Program-made: the position numbers and the translations under genes
Source: Megamerina dolium
Taxonomy: Eukaryota; Arthropoda; Insecta; Diptera; Megamerinidae
Assembly (NCBI GenBank): GCA_963854835.1
Contig: OY978530.1
Span: 38,288,639-38,352,638 of the forward strand
Direction: 5' to 3'
Length of the DNA: 64,000 nt
Part shown: in pieces, positions 1-12,234 of the stretch
Numbering within the stretch: position 1 is the stretch's first letter
Layout of the letters: each line of letters opens with the position of its first letter
The notes under the pieces: generated by a model
The model's database searches: none
Seen by the model: the letters and a program-made list of their open reading frames with translations, nothing else
What the model was told of the DNA's origin: nothing

Positions 1-237
1 TCTCCAATACCGAGTGTCGTTACAGGATCTAAGACAGGGTACTCACCGCAATGTTCTCGGCAGTTCGTATTTTTTTTATAAGGCACGTTGAAGCAGTAAC
101 AAAATTGTAAATTGTTGCACAATTTACTATATAATAATTTCTACAAGCAACACACGGCATAAAAGCTACAGGCAAATTTATAATCGAACGATTTGTGTGG
201 CCTAGTATTCGACGCGACAGCACAAGAGTTGCTAGCT

Positions 238-1310
238 ACGGCCACTCAGGTGCTTGATCTTCTCGAAGAATTTCTAGTCTCATTCCTGTCTCTACTTATC
301 TATATCTCCTTACACTCGCGTCTTTCTTGTTCTCTTTTCGTGCGCCTGAAAGGACTTCTCTCCGTCCTCCTCCTCTCTCTCTGTACGACTCCTTGACAGC
401 TCGCGTGGCACCTGCATGCAGGGTTTTCCTTGAGGCGGCGTCTTTCTCTGCGGTAGCTTCGCGACATTCCTGATCGTGCAACTCATTCGTCAGAGGCCGG
501 TAGAAACCGATTACTTCCTCAGCAGCAGTAGCCATGGGGTGTGATATGTGTGTCTACAGTGCGCATGTATCATCAAGAGGAGGAGTGTTCTGCATAAGCA
601 GATCCGATAATCGAGTGGTAAAAGCATTTGCTGTCTCTGGTGATTGCAGCTTATTGACGTCAAGCATTCTCTGAATGGGGCTTCGTTTGTTCTTTGTAAC
701 ATATAAACGTGTTCACACCTTAGCTGCAACAAGGTAGTGATACGAGTCGATGTTGGCACCACGGATCGATATAACGTCCATCACACTGAAAGCATGCCAT
801 CCCTCGATCATCACGTGATCAATTTGGTTCTTCGTCCGTTGATCTGGAGACAGCACGTCACTTTATGGTTGTCAAGATGTTGAAACCTGGTACTACTAAT
901 TACCAAAGTGCTAAAAGAAGCTTTCCTTGTTCCCATCGTCCTTCTCATCCGTCGGGACGTAACCACATATTAGGCTAATATTGAACATTTTGCCTTTATG
1001 AGGATTGTTGCCAGCCATTCGTTCACAGGTGTGAATTGTGAGACAAGATGTAACAGTCTCTTACTAACAACAAATCCACATCCGAGTTTGTGCCTCTCCG
1101 CGTGGCAAACTTCTGTGATAATATATATCACAGGAGCAGCTCTGTCATGTCCATCGCATTACGAAAAAATGAAGGCGCCGTCACATAGGAAGCAGAACAA
1201 ACTACATGACGTCTAGTAAGATGACTTGCGGTGAGTTTAACAAGGATTGCGCTAGCTCCACCCGATTTATGCAGTTAGATACGCTACCTTGCGAGAGCGC
1301 CACCAGACCA
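238..1310 (-). pseudogene. RTE-type LINE, copy A (5' fragment)
   Basis: Degenerate 5' part of the RTE-like non-LTR retrotransposon that recurs in this window (copies A-H). Read on the minus strand, the element's 5' end (GGTCTGGTGG-type start) lies near 1310. The sequence then runs through the apurinic endonuclease region into the arginine-rich linker just before the reverse transcriptase (RT) and stops near 238. The linker matches copies D and E, including the region around the AATTTTCGAGTCTCATTC-type sequence of copy D. Many frameshifts are present and there is no RT. Target-primed integration normally truncates 5' ends, so losing the 3' half while keeping the 5' end implies later deletion or rearrangement. 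Assignment is by nucleotide similarity to the better copies. Confidence 0.85.
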
Positions 1311-1374
1311 TCATATGTTATTCATATAAATGTAACAATCGCAATTTATAGTTGCACTTACACTACAACTATAG

Positions 1375-2090
1375 GGTGACCCAGTTTTTTTAATCGAAAC
1401 TCAAAAATTTTCATTGATTATGAAAATGGATCTATGTTATTTATATATTACAAATAATATCATTCATATATCCACTACGGCTTCGATAACATGCCAGCAT
1501 CCGACCCGTTCCAATAAAATCTGATCAGTGATCTCAATTTCAGCTGGAATATTGTTTTAAGAATATGTTTGGCGTACATTATACCTTTCAAATAGTATTA
1601 TAAAAATAATCCAAAAGTGTTAGATCGCACCTTCCTAGTGTCCATGCAACGTCGAAATTTCCCTTAATTATGCGATCATTGAATTTGGTCGCCAATAAGT
1701 AAAGTGATTCACGGCTAGTGTGGTATATCGCTCCATCTTGTTGGAACCACATATCATTAGCAACCAATTCATTCAATTCTGGCCATTAAAATCCGGCGAG
1801 CAAGATAACATTCACCATTCACGGTAACAGCTTCTTCTTCGGCATTTTCAAAAAAAAAGCTTACAGCTACCACTGTATCACTATTACGCAAATGTGTAAT
1901 CTGTTTTTTTGAAAATAGGCGCAACACTACTGTGGCCGTTGAAACAAGTGAACGGCCATTTTTAACCTTTCGAAGTTTGAAGATGTATTTGCGTAGTAGC
2001 ATTGGGCAGGAGAAATTGGTTGGGTTGGTGCTCCTAAATGATATGCAGGTTAGTCCTCAGCATGTGCTGATCAGCAAGCAAATAAAGCAA
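1375..2090 (-). pseudogene. Tc1/mariner-superfamily transposase remnant
   Basis: On the minus strand, 1588-1776 encodes DMWFQQDGAIYHTS followed, after about 30 residues, by CDLTLLDYF. This is the WFQQDGATCHT...CDLTPLDYF block of the catalytic core in a large insect Tc1/mariner family. The adjoining frame at 1769-2002 contains VTVNGECYL, equivalent to the VTVNGERY segment that normally precedes it. Frameshifts separate the pieces and the N-terminal DNA-binding part is not recognisable. The left end near 1378 (a TATAGGGTGACCC sequence) could be a terminal inverted repeat, but no partner was found. Dead copy. Confidence 0.75.
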
Positions 2091-2179
2091 GAAGGATGCC
2101 ATTTTAAATTTAAAAATAATGTACAATATGAAACAATTATAATATAATAAAAATAATGGCTTTCTTAAGCAACAGTGTT

Positions 2180-2890
2180 CTTATTGCAGAATTTTTACAC
2201 CGTGGCCCAAAACTAAGCATTATAGTGGCTGCCAAAATAATGAAAAAGTCGAATTCATTCGTTCAGTATTAGGTGGAGCAATGGAAACGTGTAATAATAT
2301 AAAATGCCGCCCAACGTCAAGCTAAGCGTAGCAACAACATCACTTTCATGAACAAAATCCAAATATTTCCGAGCTTCAAGCTGCCCAACGCTTACGTAGT
2401 TCTGCTATACTGGCATCGTAGCCAGCAATACGAAGGAGATCACTGCAACGTCGGTTCATATATCGAAAATCGCATGCATTGTGCAACTGGAAATTTACAC
2501 GCCGAGTGAAGCAAAGTTATTTACACAGAAGCTTCATATTTACGGTGCCTTTTGTGAACATGATTTTGGTACATTGATCGTATTCACTAAAATACTTATA
2601 CTTAATACTTAATACTTAACCACCGCGTATAAGTTTTACGGCACAGGAAAACGCGACACGGGTCCAAAATACAAAAGTTTTTTGTGCACCGAATGGTATG
2701 AGATTCATCACCAGACTGCAATCCAATTGAGAATGGTTGGGGCATCGTCAAGTCCAAATTCCGAGGAAAAACATCCAGAAATACGAAGCACCTCGGCGCT
2801 TTCATTCAACGCCAATGGTGCACTTTCCACCGGACTACGCGAATTACGCCCGAGTTTATAGTGAATCCACTTGAGTGGATAAAATATTGA
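2180..2890 (+). pseudogene. Tc1-like transposase remnant (opposite orientation)
   Basis: Plus-strand sequence around 2715-2745 reads, with frameshifts, as SPDCNPIENGWG, the C-terminal catalytic block (D.NPIEN.WG) of Tc1-type transposases. Upstream, at 2300-2440, fragments resemble the helix-turn-helix region (ISELQAAQRLRSSAILAS). The reading frame is broken many times. It differs in family and orientation from the remnant to its left. No terminal inverted repeats were identified. Confidence 0.55.
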
Positions 2891-2899
2891 TGTTGTTGT

Positions 2900-4285
2900 G
2901 TATTAGCCAAAAGAAAATTAAGCAGTAGTTGAAAGCAGATTAAACAAGTATCATTTTTTTATTACTTTCCATCTATTTTCTACCTGTACTTCAAACAAAG
3001 ATATTAACCGCGCATATTAGGCATGCAAGTCGTAATTCATATCGAAATGACAGGAATATACCGTGTGCGGAACTGCGACCATATCCAGAATAGTGTCAGT
3101 TCACCGTCGTGACAGATCATCATTCGCTGCATTAGCTACATTCAATAAAAAATACGTCTGGTTGCCGACGGCGCAACCACTCTGCTGTCCAGGATAGATC
3201 GACTAATGCCAAAAATAGCGTTAGTAATAAACGATACGTCGGAGAATAATCATTACAAAATTGAAAATGGAAAATTATATTTTCGCACAAGCAGCGCCGA
3301 ACTCAACTTCTGACGAAACTCCTCGCACCAAAAACTTTCGCCTGAGAACCAGTAATAACCAAATAACATCTTGACCGCCATCTCTACAAGAATATTATCA
3401 TCGTGCGTTAGCAAAGAATGAAAACGGAACACAACAAAAAAAAACCACTACGACCTCAGCAAACAAGGCAAACCTCCTGTAAGTAGTATTGTATATATGA
3501 AAAGCCATGTACTAGCTAGCACCTATATATATAGATCCATTTATCGTAAATAATATCTATCTAACCCTTTGATATTACTAGAGGATCAACAATAATAAAA
3601 GCACATACACAAGACTTAAAAATTCATTATAAAGAACGACCAGGAGAAAAATAAATAAATATAATAAATACAAAAATATAATAATGAATAAGAAATTTGA
3701 TTAAATAAAAAAAAAATTTAATTATATAAGGCGAACAAACGACACCAACTTCACTTAGTCACCGCAGTATCGTCAAGGGGTAAACATTATGGACGTATTC
3801 AGAAAGAGGACAGGATCAGCATGCCCAGGTCGTCGCCCGCTTGGCTTTAGTAGCACCCGGTTGCCTCAATACTACCACATCAACGACCCGGTACCACTTC
3901 CACGACAACAACCACTACACAATGCCAACACTCTGGCATGACTCGTCGTCATAGAAAAACAAACACGGCAATGAGAGCAATACGTAAGAAAACAAGTACA
4001 AAAACTATTTGTAAAGAAAAAAAAAGAAAAGTAAAAGAAAACTACGCTCTAAATAGATGATCAAAGATGGCACACGAAATTACAAATTCTAAATTTTGTA
4101 ACTACTTGAATTTAGCCCAGGTAAGCAACACCATGTGTTCATTTTATAATTAGTGTAGAAACTAGCAGTAACATTAGTATCCGTCATGAATTTACAAAAC
4201 TTAATCTTTGTCTGCATACCTCGTACTAGAAAACCGGTATAAAGTAGATCTACCTGCGGCTAGCTCCTGGTCAGAACCTTAGGCT
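2900..4285. other. Unassigned A+T-rich stretch
   Basis: I recognise no gene here. There are A-rich runs (about 3600-3730 and 4010-4040) and a slightly more G+C-rich patch (3770-3960) with no open frame of note. It is probably old TE sequence beyond recognition. Confidence 0.4.
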
Positions 4286-4289
4286 GAGC

Positions 4290-4965
4290 CCGGTAGACTT
4301 TGCTTCGGCATTTTCATTGATGGCTCCAGGACTGAAGAAGGTTCTGGTTCTGTAGTCTTCGTGGAAACTGACGAAACTCACTGTTCTTTGCTCTTGGTAT
4401 GTATGCACGTGTCTTTGAGGAAGAGGTGTAAGCAATACAGAAGGCAATGGATCATATCGTGGACAAGAGGCTGAAAGGCAAGTTTATTTGTTTTTCCAAT
4501 CAGGCTGCGTTGCTGACCTTGAACAAACCTATAACCACTTCCAAGATAGTGGAGTTCTGCAAATCAAGGCTAAATTTTGTCGGAATTCATAATAGGGCCT
4601 GAGTCTGCTTTGCCACTACCCGCTGGAACCATCAAGGTTACCATATACCAGATATGTTACTTAACATATCTGGTAAATGGTCGCATTTCCTCCTATCTCT
4701 ATGTAGAGGTGTTTGCAGAATGCTAGCCGGATTGGTAACAGGCAAAGCATGGAAAAGGTAGGACTAGTAGGCAATGCACTTTCCCCAGCCTGTGAAGAAG
4801 AAGATGAGACGGCGGACCACTTTCTATGTGTCTGCCCTGCTTTCGCTCGAATCAGCTTTGAGGTCTTTGGCACTGACGTGCTGAGAGCCGAAACTCTTGG
4901 GTCTTTAGCACAACAGGATCTACTCCGAATTCTTTGGAGAACGGGTAGATTTAAAACACAATAAA
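4290..4965 (+). pseudogene. LINE RNase H and C-terminal zinc-motif remnant
   Basis: The plus strand near 4320-4400 encodes DGSRTEEGSGSVVFVE, the first catalytic segment of a retroelement RNase H (DGS...G.G). The segment 4713-4964 encodes ACEEEDETADHFLCVCPAFAR, the CxxCxxxxE..HxLCxCPAxxR zinc-like motif that closes ORF2 in RNase H-bearing LINEs (R1/LOA/I groups). The frame is broken between the two. It ends with an in-frame stop at 4962. The EN and RT domains are absent, so this is a 5'-truncated, decayed copy. Confidence 0.65.
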
Positions 4966-5165
4966 ATGGAACACGATGGAAGTACAATGGACCAATAAAT
5001 GTCTGAGTGCTGCGCATGATTTCTTATTGTTCAAAAAAAAAAGTTTACAAGTTTATACAATATTTTAAACATTACGAATTTATTGCCGCTAAGTTTGATG
5101 GTGTTAAATGTTTAAGTCTCCTTGTATGCGTTAACTCATTTTCAGATATTTGGCGTATGGTATTA

Positions 5166-6470
5166 TTACACAGCAAGCAGTGTATAGGTTGTACTGCAAT
5201 TTTGTATTGTTTCTGCTACTGTTCTTACATTCAAGTCGTTATGTATGGCATAAGTTGTTATGTACCAGTCCGCTTTGACGATGGTTCTGAGGATCTTTGA
5301 TTGAACTCTCTGTATAATTTTAACATTCGTTTTATTGACAGTACCCCATATTTCTATGTCATATTTCCATATTACAGTCGTGAAAATCATTAATTTATTT
5401 TCTATCGATAATTGCGATTGTTGACCAAGTAACCGATGTAGTTGGTTGAATTGACTTCTAGGTTCACAACTTTTCGAAATGATATGCTGCTTCCAATTTG
5501 ATTTAGAATCAATTGTAAATCCTAAGTACTTTCCTTTGCTGTCTCCTTTGATGGTCTCTTTTGATGCCACGACGCTTAGTATAGACAACTTACACAGTTT
5601 TTTCAGCATTTACTTTGATACCCCATTTGTTGAACCTATTCATTTTGTTATTAAGTATATTTTGCAAATTTTCATTTGCTTTATCAATGTTTTTGTTTGC
5701 TGAGAGTCGTCAGGAAAGGTTGCTAACATGTCATCATTTTCAGAAGGAACCGGAATATCATCAGTGTAAAGGCCTTCGCCACGTAAAAATATACTGCTGA
5801 ACAATATTTTTTGTTGTCGATGTCTTTAGAGATCTTATTTGTAACACGGTGTACTTGTTGAACTGTGGAATGTTTGGGTCTAAAATCGAACTGGTGGTCA
5901 GGAATGAGTTGTTTTTGGACGAAGATTGGACTAAGCCTGTCACATAGCAGTTTTTCAAATAGTTTTAAGAGTGTTGGCAGCAAACTTATCGGTCTATATG
6001 AGCATATAATTGTTGAATTTTTGTTTGGCTTTGGAATAGCTACCATTTCAGCAACTTTCCAAACTGAAAAATATTTTAACCTGATGATTGCATTGAAGAT
6101 ATTTCTGAAAAATATTATTGATTTAGCAGGAAGCTCTCACTATTTTGCCACTTATGGCATCATAACCAGGTGATTTTTTGTTTTGAATACGTTGTTTGAT
6201 TGCTTTTTGTATTTCGCTGACGATCACCAGCTTGATTAATTCGAGTGATGTGTCAAGTGTGTACACGTGTAGTGTAACAGGAATTTGCAAGGTCATATCA
6301 TTCATAAAAGTTGCTGCAAAGTGTTAATCTAATACTTTTGTTTTGTCATCAGAATTTCTTGCCCATTTATTATTTTTGTCCTTTAGTGGAGGTTGGTGTA
6401 GTATTGAATTGTTTATGTTTTTTGTTGCCTCTTTGTTTAGGTTCAATTTTAATCCAAAGTTATTGCTTAA
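5166..6470 (-). pseudogene. Jockey-clade LINE ORF2 remnant
   Basis: Three minus-strand frames, read from right to left, form a decayed jockey-like ORF2. At 6123-6305 is NKKSPGYDAISGKIV, RT block 1 (KSPGPD). At 5723-6046 are SYRPISLLPTLLKLFEKLL and HQFDFRPKHSTVQQVHR, RT blocks 2-3. At 5166-5609 is GKYLGFTIDSKSNWKQHI followed by IQRVQSKILRTIVKADWYI, the jockey thumb and C-terminus. The FADD catalytic block is deleted between the last two pieces. It is a different, older family from J1-J3 below. Confidence 0.8.
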
Positions 6471-6689
6471 ATTAACAAAACTTAAATTAGATTACATACT
6501 ATAATACACATTACAAATGTTGTGCATAAATTAAAATTATATCAGAATATTATTGATCGTTATCAATAACTGAAACATAAAATTCAGTTTTTGGCATTTG
6601 CCCTATGGTACTATTATTTATTTTATTTATAGCGATCATGCAAATGCTGCGTGTGCTGTAGATTTGTATTGCATATTCTACAAATAATA

Positions 6690-6690
<1 letters not shown>

Positions 6691-6769
<79 letters not shown>
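6691..6769. repeat. (TA)n microsatellite
   Basis: About 39 uninterrupted TA units. It directly abuts the mariner remnant at 6770-7023, whose sequence ends at the repeat. The IYIYIY reading frames through it are artefacts. Confidence 0.97.
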
Positions 6770-6771
<2 letters not shown>

Positions 6772-7023
6772 CAGGCTCATCCAAAAGAGCCCGCAAATCA
6801 TGGTCCTCAACTTTTCTGGGTCTATTTCACGCTTCTTGTCACTCCAGTCCAAATGGCCTTCTTTGAACCGACGAAACCAGTCTCTGCAATTGGTTTCCAA
6901 TAGCGCACTCTCACCATAGGCCTCCACAAGCATTCGATGCGATTCAGCAGCAGATTTCTTCAAATTGGAGCAAAAAAATAGAGCTTAACGCATTTGATCT
7001 TTTTGTGGCACGAAACTAGACAT
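6770..7023 (-). pseudogene. Mariner transposase N-terminal stub
   Basis: The minus strand from an ATG at 7023 reads through a stop near 6985 into KKSAAESHRMLVEAYGESAL and then RDWFRRFKEG. This is the first helix-turn-helix of mariner transposases (AA.a..ml...YG...l....C..WF.rFk.Gdf). Only about 80 codons remain before the sequence is cut by the (TA)n tract; the second HTH and DD34D catalytic core are missing. Distinct from the mariner at 42150. Confidence 0.8.
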
Positions 7024-7189
7024 AATAATTAAATCACTGATGATGTTTACTAATTAATGTAAACAGTGCACAGTCGATAATAGCTGAATATGCTCAATAA
7101 CGCCATCTACTAGCAAACAGCGGATTTAAGCTTATTATCCGAATCAGAGATCTATTATCTGGATCCCTTTTCGTTCTTCAAATCGTGTG

Positions 7190-8455
7190 TTATGTATTTA
7201 TTTGGTTGCATAATTCTGCTACTTCCCTCCTCATAACAACATCACGAGTTATTTCAAGGATATCTTTGTGAGGTATGTTCCACTTTTCGAGTTCTTCAAC
7301 AAATTGTCGACCAAGCGTGGACATCCTCTTTCTTGACATTGCAAGACACTTGGACACACTGTGCACTGATATCTCTGCCTCTTCCATGCATAATCTTCAA
7401 ATATCAGCATCCTCCCCTTCAACAAGACTCATCTTGCTGAGGTGGTACCTCAAATTGCTATTCCCAGTTATTAATGAAGTCAACCAGCTTATAGTTAACC
7501 GTACTAGAGAGCGAACCCTCCCCGATTTACTGTCCCTTGGTACCCTCAACGAGGTCTTCGCCTGTCTACAAGTGGACAAGCTCTCCCATCTCGAGAGATG
7601 GAGTTTCCTTATCCAATCGTGCGCCTCCTTTATATTCCTATGTACCAGTGAAAGGATGCTCCTGCGCCCTATCTCTGTGCCGAATCCATACCAATTATTG
7701 GTGGTCTTCAGACGTAATTCTGTTGATGCAGCTGACTTCATAATATACAAGTTCAATGGCAGCAGCCCCAGAATGATTTCTAATGTTTCTACCGAGGTCG
7801 TCCGAATAGCTCGAGTAATTCTAATACAAGCAAGGAATAAAATACAAGAAATGCACCCCATCTAACTTGCTCTTTGCGATCTTTTGAGTGACCTTAGCGT
7901 ACCAGGCCCCACCAGCGTACGCTATTACAGGCCTTACCATCATTGTGTAGATACAGTGCATTGATCTGGAAGTAATTCACCACTTGCGATCGCACACTTT
8001 CTTACACTGAAGCAATAATCTCTTGCCTTTCCGGATCTTATCTTTATCGAACCCAATCTTATCGAAAACACCCTCTATATCCATAAAAGTAGACATAGAT
8101 ATCCCTTCACAATACAGTTCTCTCTCCGCTATCCGAACAAGTTCGTGCAGGGCCGTTTCAGCTGATTAATCAGCTCTATATGCATAATGGCATCTGCTTA
8201 GTGGTTTAGTGTTGTCTTTTCAATGTAGTCCGCCAGTACTCCCTCCATACATTTAAGCAAAAAAGAGATCAGATTTCGTCTCTGAGCAGTTAGTTTTTTT
8301 TGGCTTTAGAAGGAAGACAACCTTAATTTATCTTCATTTAATCGGGACATATTGTGTAGCCTTGCAAATAGTGAATATTCCCAGAAGACTGTCTATCAGA
8401 ACTTATCTCTACCAGAGCTTCTGCACTATCCCTTCCCTGTTCACACCCTTAGGGG
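7190..8455 (-). pseudogene. LOA/R1-like LINE, 3' part of ORF2
   Basis: Minus-strand remnant of a LINE of which a longer copy lies at 42590-46590. From right to left: decayed RT palm sequences (about 8050-8300, matching the copy near 44780-44990), then the thumb and connection segment at 7397-7861 with LGLLPLNLYIMKSAAS and LITGNSNLRYHLSKM. The end at 7190-7387 closes with WNIPHKDILEITRDVVMRRE and a stop, matched in the second copy by [15 protein letters not shown]. The GN.NLRYHL block is characteristic of RNase H-bearing LOA/R1-type LINEs. The right end at 8455 is cut by RTE copy B. Confidence 0.75.
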
Positions 8456-11400
8456 TGTCTAACTGCCTCAACCGGGTGGGGTAGCGCAATTCTTGTTGAA
8501 CTCATCGCAAGTCAACTCACTGGCTGTCATGTAGTTTGATCCGAGCGCTATGTGATGATACCTTTATTTGTTAATGAGGGGTAGTCATGTAGCTGGCTCT
8601 GCTTACTATGTGATGGCGTCTTCATTATTATTAATGGGGCCCTAAATGTGGCGACCACCGGGAAACGTCCTCGTGGCACCCGCTGGGAGACGGCTGAAGT
8701 GGGTGGCGAAAATCTCCTCGGCTAGAGGTTGTGCGTTGGGTTTGGGACCCGCCACATAAGAAATCCCTCCAATGCAGAAAATAGCAATGCCTCGGATAAG
8801 AATTACCGCTTTTGTTGATGACCCCCGAAAACGAAAAAAGGACCACGATTTACGTATATGTACCTTGAATGTCCGGTCCCTTTATAGGGAGGGTGCCTCT
8901 ATCCAGCTGGTTGATGTCCTCGAAAAATACAGAGCTGACATCACCGCTCTCTAGGAAATGCGATGGACGGAACAGGGCTGCTCCAAAAGAGCGTCCTGTG
9001 CCATTTACTACAGTTCATTCTGAAAGGCACGAATTAGGATGCGGATTTTTGATCAGCAAGAGACTACGACATCTTGTCTCACACTTCACGCCTGTGAACG
9101 AGTGGCTGGCCACAATCCGCATCAAGGCAAAATTCTTCAATATCAGCCTTATATGTGCCCACGCTCCGACGGATGAGAAGGGCAATGTGACCAAGAAGAG
9201 CTTCTTTCAGCGCCTCAAAGAAGCTTATGACCGCTGCCCCCGCCGCGATATCAAAATCGTGCTTGGCGACTTTAATGCAGGGCGGGCAAGGAAGGAACCT
9301 TTGGTCCAACTGTCGGAAAATTCAGCCTCCACCAGAACACTTTCGATAACGGAATGAGACTGATCGATTTCGCCGCAACACGAAACATGGTAATTGGTGG
9401 TACCAGATTTCAGCATCTCGACATCCACAAAGCGACCTGGCTGTCTCTAGACCAACGTACAAGAAACCAAATTGATCATGTGGTAAGTGACGGAAGGCAT
9501 GCTTCCAGTGAGATGGACGTGAATCGATCCGTGTGCTAACATCGACTCGGATCACAACTTTGTTGCAGCTAAGGTGCGCACACAGAGAACACTCGACGTC
9601 AGTAAGCTGCGATCACCAGACTACTGCTGCCGAGGAGGTAATCGGTTACTACCGGCCTCTGAGGAATGAGTGGTATGATCAGGAGTGTCGCGACGCAGCC
9701 GCAGAAAATGACGCTACCTACAGAAAAGCCCTGCGTGCAGGCGCAACGCGAGCTGTTAAGAAGCGGTACAGAGAAAAAAGGAGTCCAGAGAGACGTCTTT
9801 TCAGGCGCAAGAAGACAGAGCTTGAAAGACGCGAGTGTGAAGAGGTAGAGATGTGTACCGACAAGAATGAGACTCGAAAATTCTTCGAAAAGATCAAGCG
9901 CCTGAGTGGCGGTTTAAATTACAGATAATGGTGTTATGTTCCATCACCCGACTATGACGAGGTTGAATCGGCCATTTTAAGGCTGAAGAACAACAAAGCT
10001 GCAGGTGCTGATGGCCTGCCTGCCGAGTTGTTTAAGACCGGAGGCGATGAGCTGCTCGCCTGCATGCACCAGCTCATAAGCAGAATATAGTCGGATGAAA
10101 GCATGCCTGATGATTGAAGGCTCAGTGTTCTCTGTCCTGGACATAAAAAAAAGAGACCCCACAATTTGTGCCAACTACCGTGGAATAAGTCTCCTGAGCA
10201 TCGCATACAAGGTTCTATCGAGCGTACTGTGTGAAAGGTTGTAGCATATGCTCAGCAACCTGATTTGACCTTATCAGTGTGGCTTCAGACCTGGTAAATC
10301 CACCATCGACCAGATTTTTACACTGCGCCAAATCCTGGAGAAGACCCAAGAAAAACAGATCGACACACACCACCTATTTGTTGATTATAAAGCCGCTTTC
10401 GACAGTCCGGTAAGGGATTACCTCTACGCAACAATGTCTGAGTTCGGTATTCCTGCGAAGCTCATTCGACTTTGTAGAATGACACTGCATAACTCCCGTT
10501 GTGCAGTGAAAATTGAGAAGGACCTCTCCGCACCGTTTAATACCGAACGGGGTTTCAGACAAGGTGATTCGTTATCGTGCGACTTCTTCAATCTTATTAT
10601 GGAGAAAATAATACGAGCTGCTGATCTACGACATAATGACACTATCTTCAACAAAAGTGTCATGCTGTTAGCGTATGCCGACGATATTGACATAATCGGC
10701 ATGAACACGCGAGCAGTCAGTGCAGCATTCTCAGAGTTGGAAAGAGAGCCGCGTCGGATGGGTCTTACTGTGAATGAGGGCAAGACGAAGTATTTAGTGT
10801 CAACAAACAAAGAGTCCCGGCGTCTTGGACAGCACGTCACTGTTGACAATGTTGTGCCTATTCTTCTGCCAATGTGACCTTTCCTTAGATAACTTATTGT
10901 CTACGACTTACCTTTTTTACTCTGCTCCTGTTTCCTGCAAATCCTCTTTCACACAACACAATTATGGTTTAATTTATAAACAGACTGTCTTTATTTAGTT
11001 GATTCGTTTTCCTTTTACCATGTCGTTTTTATTTAACAATATGTCTTTCTTTTTTTCTTTCACTATGTATACATACATTTACAGGACGCTAAATCCTTTG
11101 GAATATAGCTTCCACTTTCAATAGGATATTGAATCCTTTCACAATGTACTCTTAATACTATACACGCACTAACTCGCTCTTCGAGTTATCTTACTTCACT
11201 AGATTTACTACTTGTCTGATTGCCGTAATTTCAGGCCTTGTCATAGTTTATATAGCCTAAAATATATATCATAATTTACAATTTAACCCCATTTTGGGAT
11301 TAAAGAATTTCTGAAGAAATGGCAATTTTTAAGTAGGTTAATTCATTGCAATTTCTTCAGTAGGTCATATTTATAACTTATTTTTAGTAAGTCATCATTA

Positions 11401-12234
11401 TTATTTGTAGTTAATACTTCTTGTTGTAAATATTGTGAATGCGTTTTCTTTTCATTGTGTTTGGTTGTTGAATTATTTCATAATCATATAGCGAGGTACG
11501 ATGACCCGTACTTTCTTCTTCTTCGTTCTTTGTTTTTCATGATTGTGAATTTTTTCCACAATCATACAGTGAGGTACGATGGCGCTGACCACGCATTTTT
11601 ATAAATATACTACAACCCATTTTAGTCAATAATAATTACATTATGCATAGTGTGTTGATTATCAGCCTGGAGATTATGCGTAGGATAACTCTTGCTAACA
11701 GGTGTTACTTTGGACTGAGTAAGCAATTGGGAAGTCGAGCCCTCTCTCGAAGAACGAAAACTATACTCTACAAGTCTCTCATCATGCCTGTCCTAAAATA
11801 TGGCGCTGAAGCCTGGACAATTTAAACCTCGGATGAGCGAATGCTTGGAGTTTTCGAGAGAAAAGTCCTACGCAAGATCTTTGGACCTATTTGCGTTGAT
11901 GGCGAGTACCGAATAAGGTACAACCATGAGCTGTACGAGCTGTATGCCGATATTGACATAGTAAAGCGCATCAAAATCCAGCGGCTGCGCTGGCTAGGTC
12001 ATATCGAGCGAATGGCAGAACACGCTCCAGTTAAGAAGGTGTTATATTCGGAACCCGCTGGAGGACGGCGCAGAAGAGGAAGACCAAACCTCCGGTGAAA
12101 AGACCAAGAACCTGACGGCGCTTGGAATTTCTAACTGGCGCCAGCTAGCGAAGAACAGAGATGGCTGGCGAAGCATGTTATTTTCGGCCTAAATCGATAT
12201 TCGGTTGTTATGGCCACATAAGTAAGTAAGTAAG
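8456..12234 (+). pseudogene. RTE-type LINE, copy B, carrying an LTR fragment
   Basis: Both ends are preserved: the 5' leader at 8456 and the 3' end at 12234, which finishes in tandem GTAA units (CACATAAGTAAGTAAGTAAG) rather than poly(A), a feature of RTE-clade elements. The endonuclease starts with FVDDPRKRKKDHDLRICTLN near 8815. The RT segment includes FRQGDSLSCDFFN (about 10555) and YADDIDIIG (about 10675). The C-terminus carries the FERKVLRKIFGP and RLRWLGHIERM blocks (11860-12010). Damage includes a TAG at 8953 where copies C and E have CAG, several internal deletions in the linker (about 9600, 9920), and an inserted LTR at 10850-11664. Confidence 0.9.
10850..11664 (-). mobile_element. 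Truncated solo LTR inside RTE copy B
   Basis: This interrupts the RTE right after ...CACTGTTGACAA and begins TGTTGTGCC. It is nearly identical to the complete 924-bp solo LTR in RTE copy D (22679-23602), read in reverse complement, and sits at exactly the same RTE base. Here its other end is lost: a deletion joins the LTR at ...GATTATCA to RTE sequence GCCTGG, removing about 110 bp of LTR plus about 70 bp of RTE. A 3-bp TCA is shared at the junction, suggesting microhomology-mediated repair. Confidence 0.9.

Noticed and set aside
6651..6963. ORFs with long IYIYIY runs (also 46392-46833)
   Set aside because: Translation of (TA)n microsatellites.
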